Assembly: GCA_009886205.1 (NCBI GenBank)
Contig: QXZU01000168.1
Location: 26,443-76,390, forward strand
DNA: 49,948 bases
From: K189A clade bacterium
Lineage (GTDB): Bacteria; Pseudomonadota; Gammaproteobacteria; Pseudomonadales; Azotimanducaceae
Direction of reading: 5' to 3'
Both the position numbers and the translations under genes were made by a program. Of the stretch, positions 33,214 through 40,700 are shown piece by piece. The notes beneath the pieces are model-generated. The model saw only the letters and a program-made list of their open reading frames with translations. It had not been told where the DNA came from and did no database searches. Every line of letters starts with the position of its first letter. Position 1 is the stretch's first letter.

Positions 33214-35166
33214 CTATTTGTCTTGCTTACCTTGGAAGATGAGCCGTAGTGCCTCGGCGCTGGCCTCGTTAGCCTCGTTGGGATTTAATTTCTTTTCGTC
33301 GGAAGTCAGCTCCCAAATGCCAGAATACTTGTCGTTGGTCAGCGTGGTAGCTTGCTCGCTGTTGGAAATAATGGTGGGGCGGATAAAGACCAAAAGATTA
33401 GTTTTTACGCGTGCTGTTGTTTTGGACTTAAAAAGATTGCCTAGAAGTGGAATGCTGCCTAACACCGGTACTTTTCTATTAGTCTCAGTCACATCATCTT
33501 GAATTAAGCCGCCAAGAACAATGGTCTCACCGTCGCCAGCGAGTACAGTAGTTTCTATGGTTCGTTTGGAGGTGACTACATCGGCGAAGGTGCTGCCGCC
33601 AACCGCGGTGGGTAGAACATTAGAAATGTTTTGTACTACATCCAAGCGAACTTCGTTGCCGTCGAATACATGGGGCGTTACGAGTAATTCTACACCGACA
33701 TCTTGACGGTTTACCGTGGTGAATGGGTTGCTAGAACCGTTGCCTGTAGTAGTGAACGAACCCGTGCGAAAGGGCACTTCACGACCCACTAAAATTTTTG
33801 CTTCGTTATTGTCTAGCGTAATAATGCTTGGTGTAGAAAGTAGGTTGGCGTCGGAGTTGCTAGACAGCGCAGTAATCACCGCCCCGAAAGAAACGCCGTC
33901 TAGGTCTATTTTTGCAGCCGCTAATGAGGGTCCGTTTAGTGTTGCCAGGCCTTGAACTACACTCACTGAGCCTGGATTGTTTGTATCGATTACCCCGCCT
34001 AGGAGCGACTGAATGCTGCCGTTAAGGCTTGTGCTCAATAACGGCACACTTTGTCCGCGCTGATCGCCAGCGGCCACCTCAGCGCCAAATGAGGTGTCTT
34101 TATTTAAGGTTACTTCAACAATCGCAGCTTCTATAAGAACTTGTGCTCGAGGTGAGTCTAAGCGCGCCACAATATTTAAAATCTCACCCATTGCGCCTGG
34201 GTCGGCTTTTACGACCAGTGCGTTCAGAGATAAATCTGCTTGAACGTTTATCTTATCGGATCCGTTGCCACCTGATTGGCTGGAACCAAGGCTGCCCAGA
34301 ATGCTTTGCAAAATCTTACTGACGTTTTCGGCATCAGCATGGTTGAGGAGAATCACTTGAGTAGCATCTTTAGTGGTTGCCGGCTGATCTAGTTGTTGAA
34401 TAATTTCCAAGAGGTCGGCGATAGGACGGCTCTGCCCTTTAAGCACCAACGAGTTGTTCCGCTCGTTAGCAATGAGCTGTACTTTTTGTGGACCTACCGC
34501 GTTAGCGCCAACTTGCTTTGGCGCAACCTTTTCGAGAATTTCTACAATGTCACCTACCCATGCTTCTTTTAACGGGAACATAACAATTTCATTGGTTTCG
34601 GCAACGTCTATATCGCTGATGATTTTTTTGAGCCGGCGTATGTTGTCCGCGTGATCAGAAATGATCACGACATTGGGTTCGCTCACGCTGCCAATATGAC
34701 CGTACTGGGGGATGAGGGGGCGCAGTATTTTCAGCAAGTCTTCAGACTTAACATTTTGTACCGCTATAATTTGTGTCACTAGCTCTTCTGGTGCGGCGGC
34801 GCCAAGTCCGCCGAGCGCGCCTGGTGTTTGTTTGCCTGTGGCACTTTGCTGTATGCGAATGACATTGCCTGACGGTACGGCTGTATAGTTTTGCAATCTA
34901 AGTACGCTTAAGAACAACTCGTAAACGCCCTGTTTGCCTAGGGGGGTTTCAGAGATGACATTGACCTGACCCTTTAGCTTCGGGTCAACAATAAATGTCT
35001 TGCCGGTGATCTTGGCAACTTGGGCCACAAATTCCTGAATGTCAGCGTTTTTGGTAGCCATTTGCCATGTGCGTTCGTCCTCTTCAGTGTCCGCTGCGAA
35101 AGCGTTAAGGCTGACTAACGTGGCGCAAATAACAAGCGTGTTGCGAATATAGGATATTAGTTTCAT
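33214..35166 (-). CDS. gspD: Type II secretion outer-membrane secretin GspD
   Basis: A 650-residue secretin forming the outer-membrane channel of the type II secretion system. A signal peptide ends near LNAFAADT (residue 25). The N0 domain and repeated N1-N3 domains are visible (FVAQVAKITGKTFIVDP; VQNVKSEDLLKILRPLIPQYG; FPLKEAWVGDIVEIL; LNHADAENVSKILQSIL). The C-terminal secretin domain contains LSTPSIITLDNNEAKILVG and VPVLGSIPLLGNLFKS. A Gly/Ser loop (GSLGSSQSGGNGS) lies in N3. It follows gspC by 23 bases and is surely cotranscribed with it. Confidence 0.95.
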   Translation of the reverse strand: MKLISYIRNTLVICATLVSLNAFAADTEEDERTWQMATKNADIQEFVAQVAKITGKTFIVDPKLKGQVNVISETPLGKQGVYELFLSVLRLQNYTAVPSGNVIRIQQSATGKQTPGALGGLGAAAPEELVTQIIAVQNVKSEDLLKILRPLIPQYGHIGSVSEPNVVIISDHADNIRRLKKIISDIDVAETNEIVMFPLKEAWVGDIVEILEKVAPKQVGANAVGPQKVQLIANERNNSLVLKGQSRPIADLLEIIQQLDQPATTKDATQVILLNHADAENVSKILQSILGSLGSSQSGGNGSDKINVQADLSLNALVVKADPGAMGEILNIVARLDSPRAQVLIEAAIVEVTLNKDTSFGAEVAAGDQRGQSVPLLSTSLNGSIQSLLGGVIDTNNPGSVSVVQGLATLNGPSLAAAKIDLDGVSFGAVITALSSNSDANLLSTPSIITLDNNEAKILVGREVPFRTGSFTTTGNGSSNPFTTVNRQDVGVELLVTPHVFDGNEVRLDVVQNISNVLPTAVGGSTFADVVTSKRTIETTVLAGDGETIVLGGLIQDDVTETNRKVPVLGSIPLLGNLFKSKTTARVKTNLLVFIRPTIISNSEQATTLTNDKYSGIWELTSDEKKLNPNEANEASAEALRLIFQGKQDK

Positions 35167-35189
35167 AAATTTACTGATTCAGATTAAAT

Positions 35190-36053
35190 TTAGTTAGGTA
35201 GGCGAGCTGTAATGGTCATTTGCTCGCCATTGCGTTCTAGTTCAATACTGGCAGAGCCTTGAGCCATTATGTTGTCGAATTCTAGTTGGTCTTTTTGGAT
35301 GTTGCCCAGGGGTTGCCCGTTTACCGACAGGACAATATCACCGGGACGTAAGCCGGCTTGCTGCAAGTAGGGGTTGCTCGACAGATTGCCTATTTTATAA
35401 CCCCGTCCCTCATTAGCCTCTAAGCCAAAATCCGATAGAGCGCTTTCAACATTTTCAGCTATGAGGCCTTGGATGTCCTCAATGCTGGCGATATTGCGTT
35501 TTGGCTTTGTCGTTGTAACGGGCTTTGTCTCGCGAACACCAGCCTTCGGGTTGAATTTACTCTTACCAAAAGCCAAAGCCTCTCGGTTGCCAGCTCTTTG
35601 CAAAATAATTTGTCCTTGTTGAACCTCGATGAGCCGAGCATTGCCGGGCAGAATATCGCCTACTTTGTAGAGCAAACCTTTCTTGCCGCTGCGCGCAACG
35701 ATGGCCCCAGAACTGGCATTTTGGTCGGCTACAAATACTGCTTCTAACGTTAACGGCAGGCGTGTGGCTTTGGCTGTTTCCACGCGCTGTGTTTGCGCAT
35801 TGTTAGTCTGCGGAACTAAGCCAAAAACATGGCGGTTAATGAGTGCTTCAATGCGCTTAGATTTATCTTCGCGGTCAGTGTTTTTCATCTGGTTTTGGGC
35901 GGAAGTGTCTGAGACAGCTACAGACGTGTCGGCGGCTTCAGAGGGTGACTGCAACAACCCTAAAACGCTATTAGCAACGGTCCAAGCTATGCCAAATACA
36001 AGCAGCCATTGGAGTGGGGTTGCCAGCTTTTCGATTAGGTTAGTTAGTTGCAT
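35190..36053 (-). CDS. gspC: Type II secretion protein GspC
   Basis: A 287-residue inner-membrane protein that links the secretin GspD with the GspL/M platform. One N-terminal membrane helix (LQWLLVFGIAWTVANSVLGLL, about residues 14-34) is followed by a linker, the homology region (LPLTLEAVFVADQNASSGAIV to LLYKVGDILPGNARLIEV) that binds the secretin, and a C-terminal PDZ domain (YLQQAGLRPGDIVLSVNG). The ATG at 36053 gives the expected short cytoplasmic start. Located directly upstream of gspD. The remaining gsp genes (E to M) are not in this window. Confidence 0.92.
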   Translation of the reverse strand: MQLTNLIEKLATPLQWLLVFGIAWTVANSVLGLLQSPSEAADTSVAVSDTSAQNQMKNTDREDKSKRIEALINRHVFGLVPQTNNAQTQRVETAKATRLPLTLEAVFVADQNASSGAIVARSGKKGLLYKVGDILPGNARLIEVQQGQIILQRAGNREALAFGKSKFNPKAGVRETKPVTTTKPKRNIASIEDIQGLIAENVESALSDFGLEANEGRGYKIGNLSSNPYLQQAGLRPGDIVLSVNGQPLGNIQKDQLEFDNIMAQGSASIELERNGEQMTITARLPN

Positions 36054-36321
36054 ATGTAGTCATAGGAGTAGTCTGTTTAGAGCGCTCGTAAAATGGCGTG
36101 TTTACTTCGTTCCTGTGCCGCATGTTACCTGATTTATTCGTTTACTATCGAGTCCTAGTCACAGCTTCTTATGAGGCTAAATCTAGAGCCTAACGTAAGG
36201 TCAAATGTACGGTTAAATTTAAGGCTAAATGTAAGGCCTAATGAGTGCTTTCCCGGTAAGTTGAAGCGCAGTTGACTCAGCCCCCTAGCGCCGTGTGATC
36301 TGCTCAAGTACTCACCTTTAG
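36054..36321. other. gspN-gspC gap
   Basis: A 268-base gap in the leftward gsp block with a 12-bp array (36173-36244). No gene is supported. It suggests that gspC-gspD may have their own promoter here, on the minus strand, rather than being read only from gspN. Confidence 0.6.
36173..36244. repeat. Degenerate 12-bp tandem array
   Basis: Six units at exact 12-base spacing: GAGGCTAAATCT, AGAGCCTAACGT, AAGGTCAAATGT, ACGGTTAAATTT, AAGGCTAAATGT and AAGGCCTAATGA. The consensus is about AAGGCTAAATGT; divergence implies an old array. Confidence 0.85.
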
Positions 36322-37065
36322 CTAAAATACCTTACGCTTCACCTCAAGCACTACATCGTTGTATTTCGCGGACCCGGTCCAAGTGCGGCCCATCAATTCA
36401 ATGAACCCTCGGGTAATTTCTATGTTTACATATCCTTCACGATTTGGGGTCAAGGTGAGCAGGGGGCCGGTACTATTTTCGGCGAGTTCAATAAACACCG
36501 TGGGTAACGATCCTTGAGCAGATTTCAGGGTGGCGGTTAAGGCGGGCACATAGGCTTGCTCAAGACCATTCGACAGCACGTAACGAATGTTGCCGCCACT
36601 CCAGTCAAGTTGGCTGTCGTTGTCTAATTCAAATTCAGTAGTTGGGCCAGAAGTGGTAATCAATAACTCCGTGGGGCTAACTTGGAAGGTCCCGGAAAGA
36701 GATATGTCGTATCGGGCAAGCACCGGTTCTAGGGCCAGACCGCTAAAGCGACCCTCAATGTTCACTCGCTGGACACTGCGCCCCGTTGTCAGTTTGCCCT
36801 GTAGCGAGAGCTCGCTGTTGTTTAGCTGCCAATGAATGGTTGGTATTAGCGATTCGCCAAGTTGCCATTTTACCTGCCAAGTCACGTTAGCTGAGAGGCC
36901 GGGGTGAGCGATTATTACACCGCTGCCTTGCCAAACGGTTCCTTGGGGCTTCACCAGGGCCACGCCTGGGACCTGTGCGAATACCATGCGCAACAGGTTA
37001 GCTGGGGCTAGCATGATGAGCATAACCATCACGACCAGCGCGCCAATGATTACGTTACGTTTCAT
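36322..37065 (-). CDS. gspN: Type II secretion protein GspN
   Basis: A 247-residue protein of the GspN family, an accessory and sometimes dispensable inner-membrane component of type II secretion. A single N-terminal membrane anchor (VIIGALVVMVMLIMLAPANLL) is followed by a beta-rich periplasmic part with the family stretch VKPQGTVWQGSG and WQVKWQLGESLIPTIHWQL. The ATG at 37065, with AGGTG upstream, is preferred to a GTG at 37077. It starts 15 bases after dapE, so it is probably transcribed from the dap genes, and is separated from gspC by the 268-base gap. Confidence 0.85.
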   Translation of the reverse strand: MKRNVIIGALVVMVMLIMLAPANLLRMVFAQVPGVALVKPQGTVWQGSGVIIAHPGLSANVTWQVKWQLGESLIPTIHWQLNNSELSLQGKLTTGRSVQRVNIEGRFSGLALEPVLARYDISLSGTFQVSPTELLITTSGPTTEFELDNDSQLDWSGGNIRYVLSNGLEQAYVPALTATLKSAQGSLPTVFIELAENSTGPLLTLTPNREGYVNIEITRGFIELMGRTWTGSAKYNDVVLEVKRKVF

Positions 37066-37080
37066 GGGTGAGGGCACCTA

Positions 37081-38235
37081 CTAGTTGAGTAGGGTTTTGA
37101 TTATCTGTTGATAAATTCTTGCCAAGGGCATCAGATCATCTACAGCTACGCATTCATCAATTTTATGGATGGTTGCATTGAGTGGTCCCAGTTCAACCAC
37201 TTCAACTTGCCCGCTGCCTGGCTTGTCCCAAGGAGAGATAAAGCGCCCGTCAGAGGTGCCACCCGATGTGGAAAGCTCGGTGGTTAGTCCGGTCTCAGCT
37301 TTGATTGCTTGGGTGACCGCCTCAGTAAGCGCGCCGGGTAGGGTCAAGAAAGGCTCCCCGGACAACTGCCACTTAATTTCATAGGTCACGCCATAGCTGT
37401 GCAAGATTTCTTCAACGCTTGCGCTCAATCCAGTGGCAGTTTGCTCTGTATTGAAACGAAAGTTGAAATCTATTTCTAACTCGCCGGGAATCACATTGGT
37501 GGCACCGGTTCCACCGTTGATATTGGAAATTTGAAAGCTAGTGGGAGGGTAGAAGTCGTTACCCAAATCCCATTCCTTGGTTGTCATGGCAGAAAGCGCG
37601 GTTAAGACATTGTGGATTGGATTGTTTGCATCCTGGGGGTAGGCCACGTGGCCTTGGGTGCCAATGACTTTGAGTTTTGCATTCAGCGAGCCGCGACGTC
37701 CAGAGCGCACCACGTCACCTAATTGTTCGCTGGAGCTGGGTTCGCCGACCACACAGTAGTCGGGCCGTATGCCCTCTTTTGCCAATACATCAATCGCATA
37801 ACGAGTACCATAAGTTGCTACACCTTCCTCATCACTGGTGATCAAGAAACTCAATGTTCCGTTGTTGTGCTCAGCGTGGGCAGTTGCATCCTCTACAGCG
37901 ACGATCATTGCCGCAAGGCTAGATTTCATATCTGCCGCGCCGCGACCATAGAGTTGGCCATTTTTAACCGTTGGCTCAAAGGGCGGGGTTTGCCATTGCT
38001 CCAAGGGGCCGGGAGGCACTACATCAGTATGCCCTGCAAACATTAAGTGAGGCGAACCGGTGCCACGCCAAGCCCACAAGTTGTGCACGCCTTCGGCATT
38101 TATTTGGCGCGTTTGGAAACCCAGCTGGTTAAGTCGCGCGGCAATAAGCTCCTGGCATCCCGCATCTTCAGGGGTAACCGAAACGCGGCTAATGAGTTCT
38201 TTCGCAAGCTCAAATACTGGATTTTCCAATTTCAA
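37081..38235 (-). CDS. dapE: Succinyl-diaminopimelate desuccinylase DapE
   Basis: A 384-residue zinc-dependent M20-family hydrolase that releases succinate from N-succinyl-LL-diaminopimelate in lysine and peptidoglycan synthesis. Metal-binding motifs are MFAGHTDVVPPG (about residues 64-75), YGRGAADMKSS and the catalytic-Glu region TSDEEG; VVRSGRRGSL and GQGHVAYP-like GTQGHVAYPQ are family hallmarks, and STSGGTSDGRFIS and GPLNATIHKIDE close the metal site. AAGGTC precedes the ATG. It begins 5 bases after dapD, and gspN follows. Confidence 0.95.
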   Translation of the reverse strand: MKLENPVFELAKELISRVSVTPEDAGCQELIAARLNQLGFQTRQINAEGVHNLWAWRGTGSPHLMFAGHTDVVPPGPLEQWQTPPFEPTVKNGQLYGRGAADMKSSLAAMIVAVEDATAHAEHNNGTLSFLITSDEEGVATYGTRYAIDVLAKEGIRPDYCVVGEPSSSEQLGDVVRSGRRGSLNAKLKVIGTQGHVAYPQDANNPIHNVLTALSAMTTKEWDLGNDFYPPTSFQISNINGGTGATNVIPGELEIDFNFRFNTEQTATGLSASVEEILHSYGVTYEIKWQLSGEPFLTLPGALTEAVTQAIKAETGLTTELSTSGGTSDGRFISPWDKPGSGQVEVVELGPLNATIHKIDECVAVDDLMPLARIYQQIIKTLLN

Positions 38236-38240
38236 TGACC

Positions 38241-39242
38241 TTAGTTGTGTGCGTGCAAAGCGTCGTTAAGCTCAATGGCCTGACGATTTGTACGACAGAT
38301 CACTTGACCGTTTTGGCTGTTGCGAATGAACAGCATGTCGGAGTTGCCAGCCAATTCTCGACCTTTGACCAGTCTCACTTGCTGGCCTGTTTCGTCGAAA
38401 ACAGCAATGGGTGTGCCGCCAGTGATATACAAGCCTGCTTCAATAGTGCAACGGTCGCCCAGGGGAATTCCGGTGCCTGCATTTGCGCCAATGAGGCAGT
38501 TTTCGCCAATGCTGACAATGATATTACCGCCGCCAGAAAGTGTGCCCATGGTGCTGGCGCTGCCGCCGAGGTCTGTGCCTGCGCCGACAATGACGCCCTG
38601 AGAGATTCTGCCTTCAATCATGTTAGGGCCGATGGCTGCTGCGTTGAAGTTAACAAACCCCTCGTGCATGACGGTTGTGCCTTCGCCTAAATAGGCGCCA
38701 AGGCGAATGCGGCTTGCATCAGCTATACGTACGCCAGTGGGTACCACGTAGTTGACCATCTTTGGAAATTTATCCACGGAGAAGACTTCTAGGTTAAGTC
38801 CTTGCGCACGGGCGTTCATCAGCGCGCCGGGCAATTCATTGACCTCAATAGGGCCAGCTGAAGTCCACGCTAAGTTAGGTAGATGGCCAAAAATACCGTC
38901 AAGGTTAAGGGTATTAGGCAGGCATAGTCTGTGGGAGAGCAGGTGCAGTTTGAGGTATACCTCTTCAATACTGTTGCTTGGCGCATCGGAATCGAGTCTT
39001 ACACTGATCAGGGGCTGATCCATATCGAGTAATGACGCAGGCACAATCTCGACGCCTGATGCCGAGTTCAGCGATTGCGCTTGCTCTAGGGTCAGGGCAC
39101 TGGTGCCTTGAGGCAGGTTGCTTATTGCGCCGAGCACGCCCGCTTGTGGGGTAAGTATGGGGTTCGGAAAAAAACAGTCTAGTACGGTACCCGAGCCATT
39201 GGTGCTTGTGATGCCAACTGCAAACGCAAAAATATCAGTCAT
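38241..39242 (-). CDS. dapD: Tetrahydrodipicolinate N-succinyltransferase DapD
   Basis: A 333-residue acyltransferase that succinylates tetrahydrodipicolinate, of the longer Pseudomonas-type DapD (about 340 residues) rather than the 274-residue E. coli type. A left-handed beta-helix of hexapeptide repeats occupies the C-terminal half (IRLGAYLGEGTTVMHEGFVN, SQGVIVGAGTDLGGSASTMG, VSIGENCLIGANAGTGIPLG). It lies between dapC and dapE, all leftward, so three consecutive steps of the succinylase branch are clustered in one unit. Confidence 0.95.
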   Translation of the reverse strand: MTDIFAFAVGITSTNGSGTVLDCFFPNPILTPQAGVLGAISNLPQGTSALTLEQAQSLNSASGVEIVPASLLDMDQPLISVRLDSDAPSNSIEEVYLKLHLLSHRLCLPNTLNLDGIFGHLPNLAWTSAGPIEVNELPGALMNARAQGLNLEVFSVDKFPKMVNYVVPTGVRIADASRIRLGAYLGEGTTVMHEGFVNFNAAAIGPNMIEGRISQGVIVGAGTDLGGSASTMGTLSGGGNIIVSIGENCLIGANAGTGIPLGDRCTIEAGLYITGGTPIAVFDETGQQVRLVKGRELAGNSDMLFIRNSQNGQVICRTNRQAIELNDALHAHN

Positions 39243-39316
39243 ATCAATCTCAGAAAAAATTTTCCTGATATTACTACAGCTGACGCCAAGAGACCGCTTA
39301 ACCGAGCGAAATTACC

Positions 39317-40528
39317 TTATAAATTTTGCGCAAACTGGGCGAGGCGGTTAGCTGCTTCAATACATTCGTCGAAGGGCGCAACCCAGGCGATTCTTACGTG
39401 GTCGTGTCCCGGATTACCAAGGTGCGTATCTCTGCCCAAAAAAGATCCCGGCATAACGGTGATGTGTTGTTCTGCCAGTAAGCGTTGACTGAATTCTTGG
39501 TCACAAATTGGCGTTGGTAGCCAGTGGTAAAAGCCGCCTTCAGGCTGGGTTAAATTGTAGTGAGGGCTAAGAATTTCGCTCACTGCCGCAAACTTGTCCC
39601 TATACATTTGCCTGTTTTCTACAACGTGGGCTTCGTCCTGCCATGCCAAAGCGCTGGCTGCTTGATGGTGAGCGCCTAGTGCACACCCGTGGTAAGTACG
39701 ATAGCTCAAGTACTTGGCCATCAAATTGGGGTCGCCTGCCACAAAACCGCTGCGTAACCCGGGCAAATTAGATCGTTTGGAAAGACTATGAAAGGCTAAG
39801 CATCGGTCAAAATTTGGCAGTCCCATGGCGACGGCGGCTGCCAGAATACTCTCTGGGAGCTTGTCGTCATCGTAATAAAGTTCGGCATAGCACTCGTCTG
39901 AAACGATATTGAAATCATATTCCTGTGCCAGTTCAATGAGTGACTGCATTTGATCCCGCTGCATGATTTGGCCGGTAGGGTTGCCGGGAGAGCAGATATA
40001 AACCAGTTCTGTTTTGCGCCATTGCTCTGCGCTCACTGAGCTAAAGTCCGCTTCGTAATTGAGCTCGACCAAGTTTGGAATGTACAGGGGTTCAGCACCC
40101 GCTAAGAGGGCCGCACCTTCATAAATTTGGTAAAAGGGGTTGGGCATAGCCACCAGCGTGTCGGTTTTGCCGCTGAGTAGTGCTTGAGCTACCGAGAACA
40201 AAGCTTCTCTTGTGCCGTTGACTGGCAAAATGCTGGTGTCTGGGTCAACTGTTACGGAAAATCTGCGCGCCAACCATTCAGAAATGGAGGTTCGCAGCAC
40301 TTCGCTGCCCTTTGTTGCTGGATAGGTGGCAAGGTGCTTGGCCAATGACTGGGGGTTTGACAGTTCATCGATAACAAATTTTGGTGGATTGTGCTTGGGT
40401 TCGCCAATTGACAAAGATATATGTGTCAACTCGCCAGTATGGCTAATGCCGTTGTGCAGGGCGCGCAGACGTTCAAAGGGGTAGGGCTGAAGCAAATCTA
40501 AGTGGGTGTTGAAAGACACAATATTCAT
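39317..40528 (-). CDS. dapC: Succinyl-diaminopimelate aminotransferase DapC
   Basis: A 403-residue class I/II PLP aminotransferase that makes N-succinyl-LL-diaminopimelate. Visible features are LSIGEPKHNPPKFV near the N-terminus, ICSPGNPTGQIM, the cofactor-binding SDECYAELY and the PLP lysine in HSLSKRSNLPGLRSGF. The assignment to DapC, rather than another aminotransferase, rests on its place next to dapD and dapE and near glnD, as in Pseudomonas. dapD starts 74 bases beyond its stop. Confidence 0.9.
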   Translation of the reverse strand: MNIVSFNTHLDLLQPYPFERLRALHNGISHTGELTHISLSIGEPKHNPPKFVIDELSNPQSLAKHLATYPATKGSEVLRTSISEWLARRFSVTVDPDTSILPVNGTREALFSVAQALLSGKTDTLVAMPNPFYQIYEGAALLAGAEPLYIPNLVELNYEADFSSVSAEQWRKTELVYICSPGNPTGQIMQRDQMQSLIELAQEYDFNIVSDECYAELYYDDDKLPESILAAAVAMGLPNFDRCLAFHSLSKRSNLPGLRSGFVAGDPNLMAKYLSYRTYHGCALGAHHQAASALAWQDEAHVVENRQMYRDKFAAVSEILSPHYNLTQPEGGFYHWLPTPICDQEFSQRLLAEQHITVMPGSFLGRDTHLGNPGHDHVRIAWVAPFDECIEAANRLAQFAQNL

Positions 40529-40621
40529 ACAACTATTAAGGAAGCCATACGATAGCTGGAATGCCCAACGAATACACGATCAACGAGGTCTTTAGTCTGA
40601 TGTTTTTAGTCAGCTGTTTTC

Positions 40622-40677
40622 AGTTAGCGGCTGATAGTTAGCCAGCAATAGTTAGCCAGCAATAGTTAGCCGCTATT
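40622..40677. repeat. 14-bp tandem array between glnD and dapC
   Basis: Four units at 14-base spacing: AGTTAGCGGCTGAT (40622), AGTTAGCCAGCAAT (40636), AGTTAGCCAGCAAT (40650) and AGTTAGCCGCTATT (40664). It fills much of the 172-base gap between the leftward genes glnD and dapC. Confidence 0.92.
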
Positions 40678-40700
40678 AGATGGTTGTGAGTCGTAAGTAA

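Noticed and set aside
38235-38690. 151-codon frame opposite dapD
   Set aside because: Antisense shadow of a conserved gene; Ala/Cys-rich from the hexapeptide repeats on the other strand.
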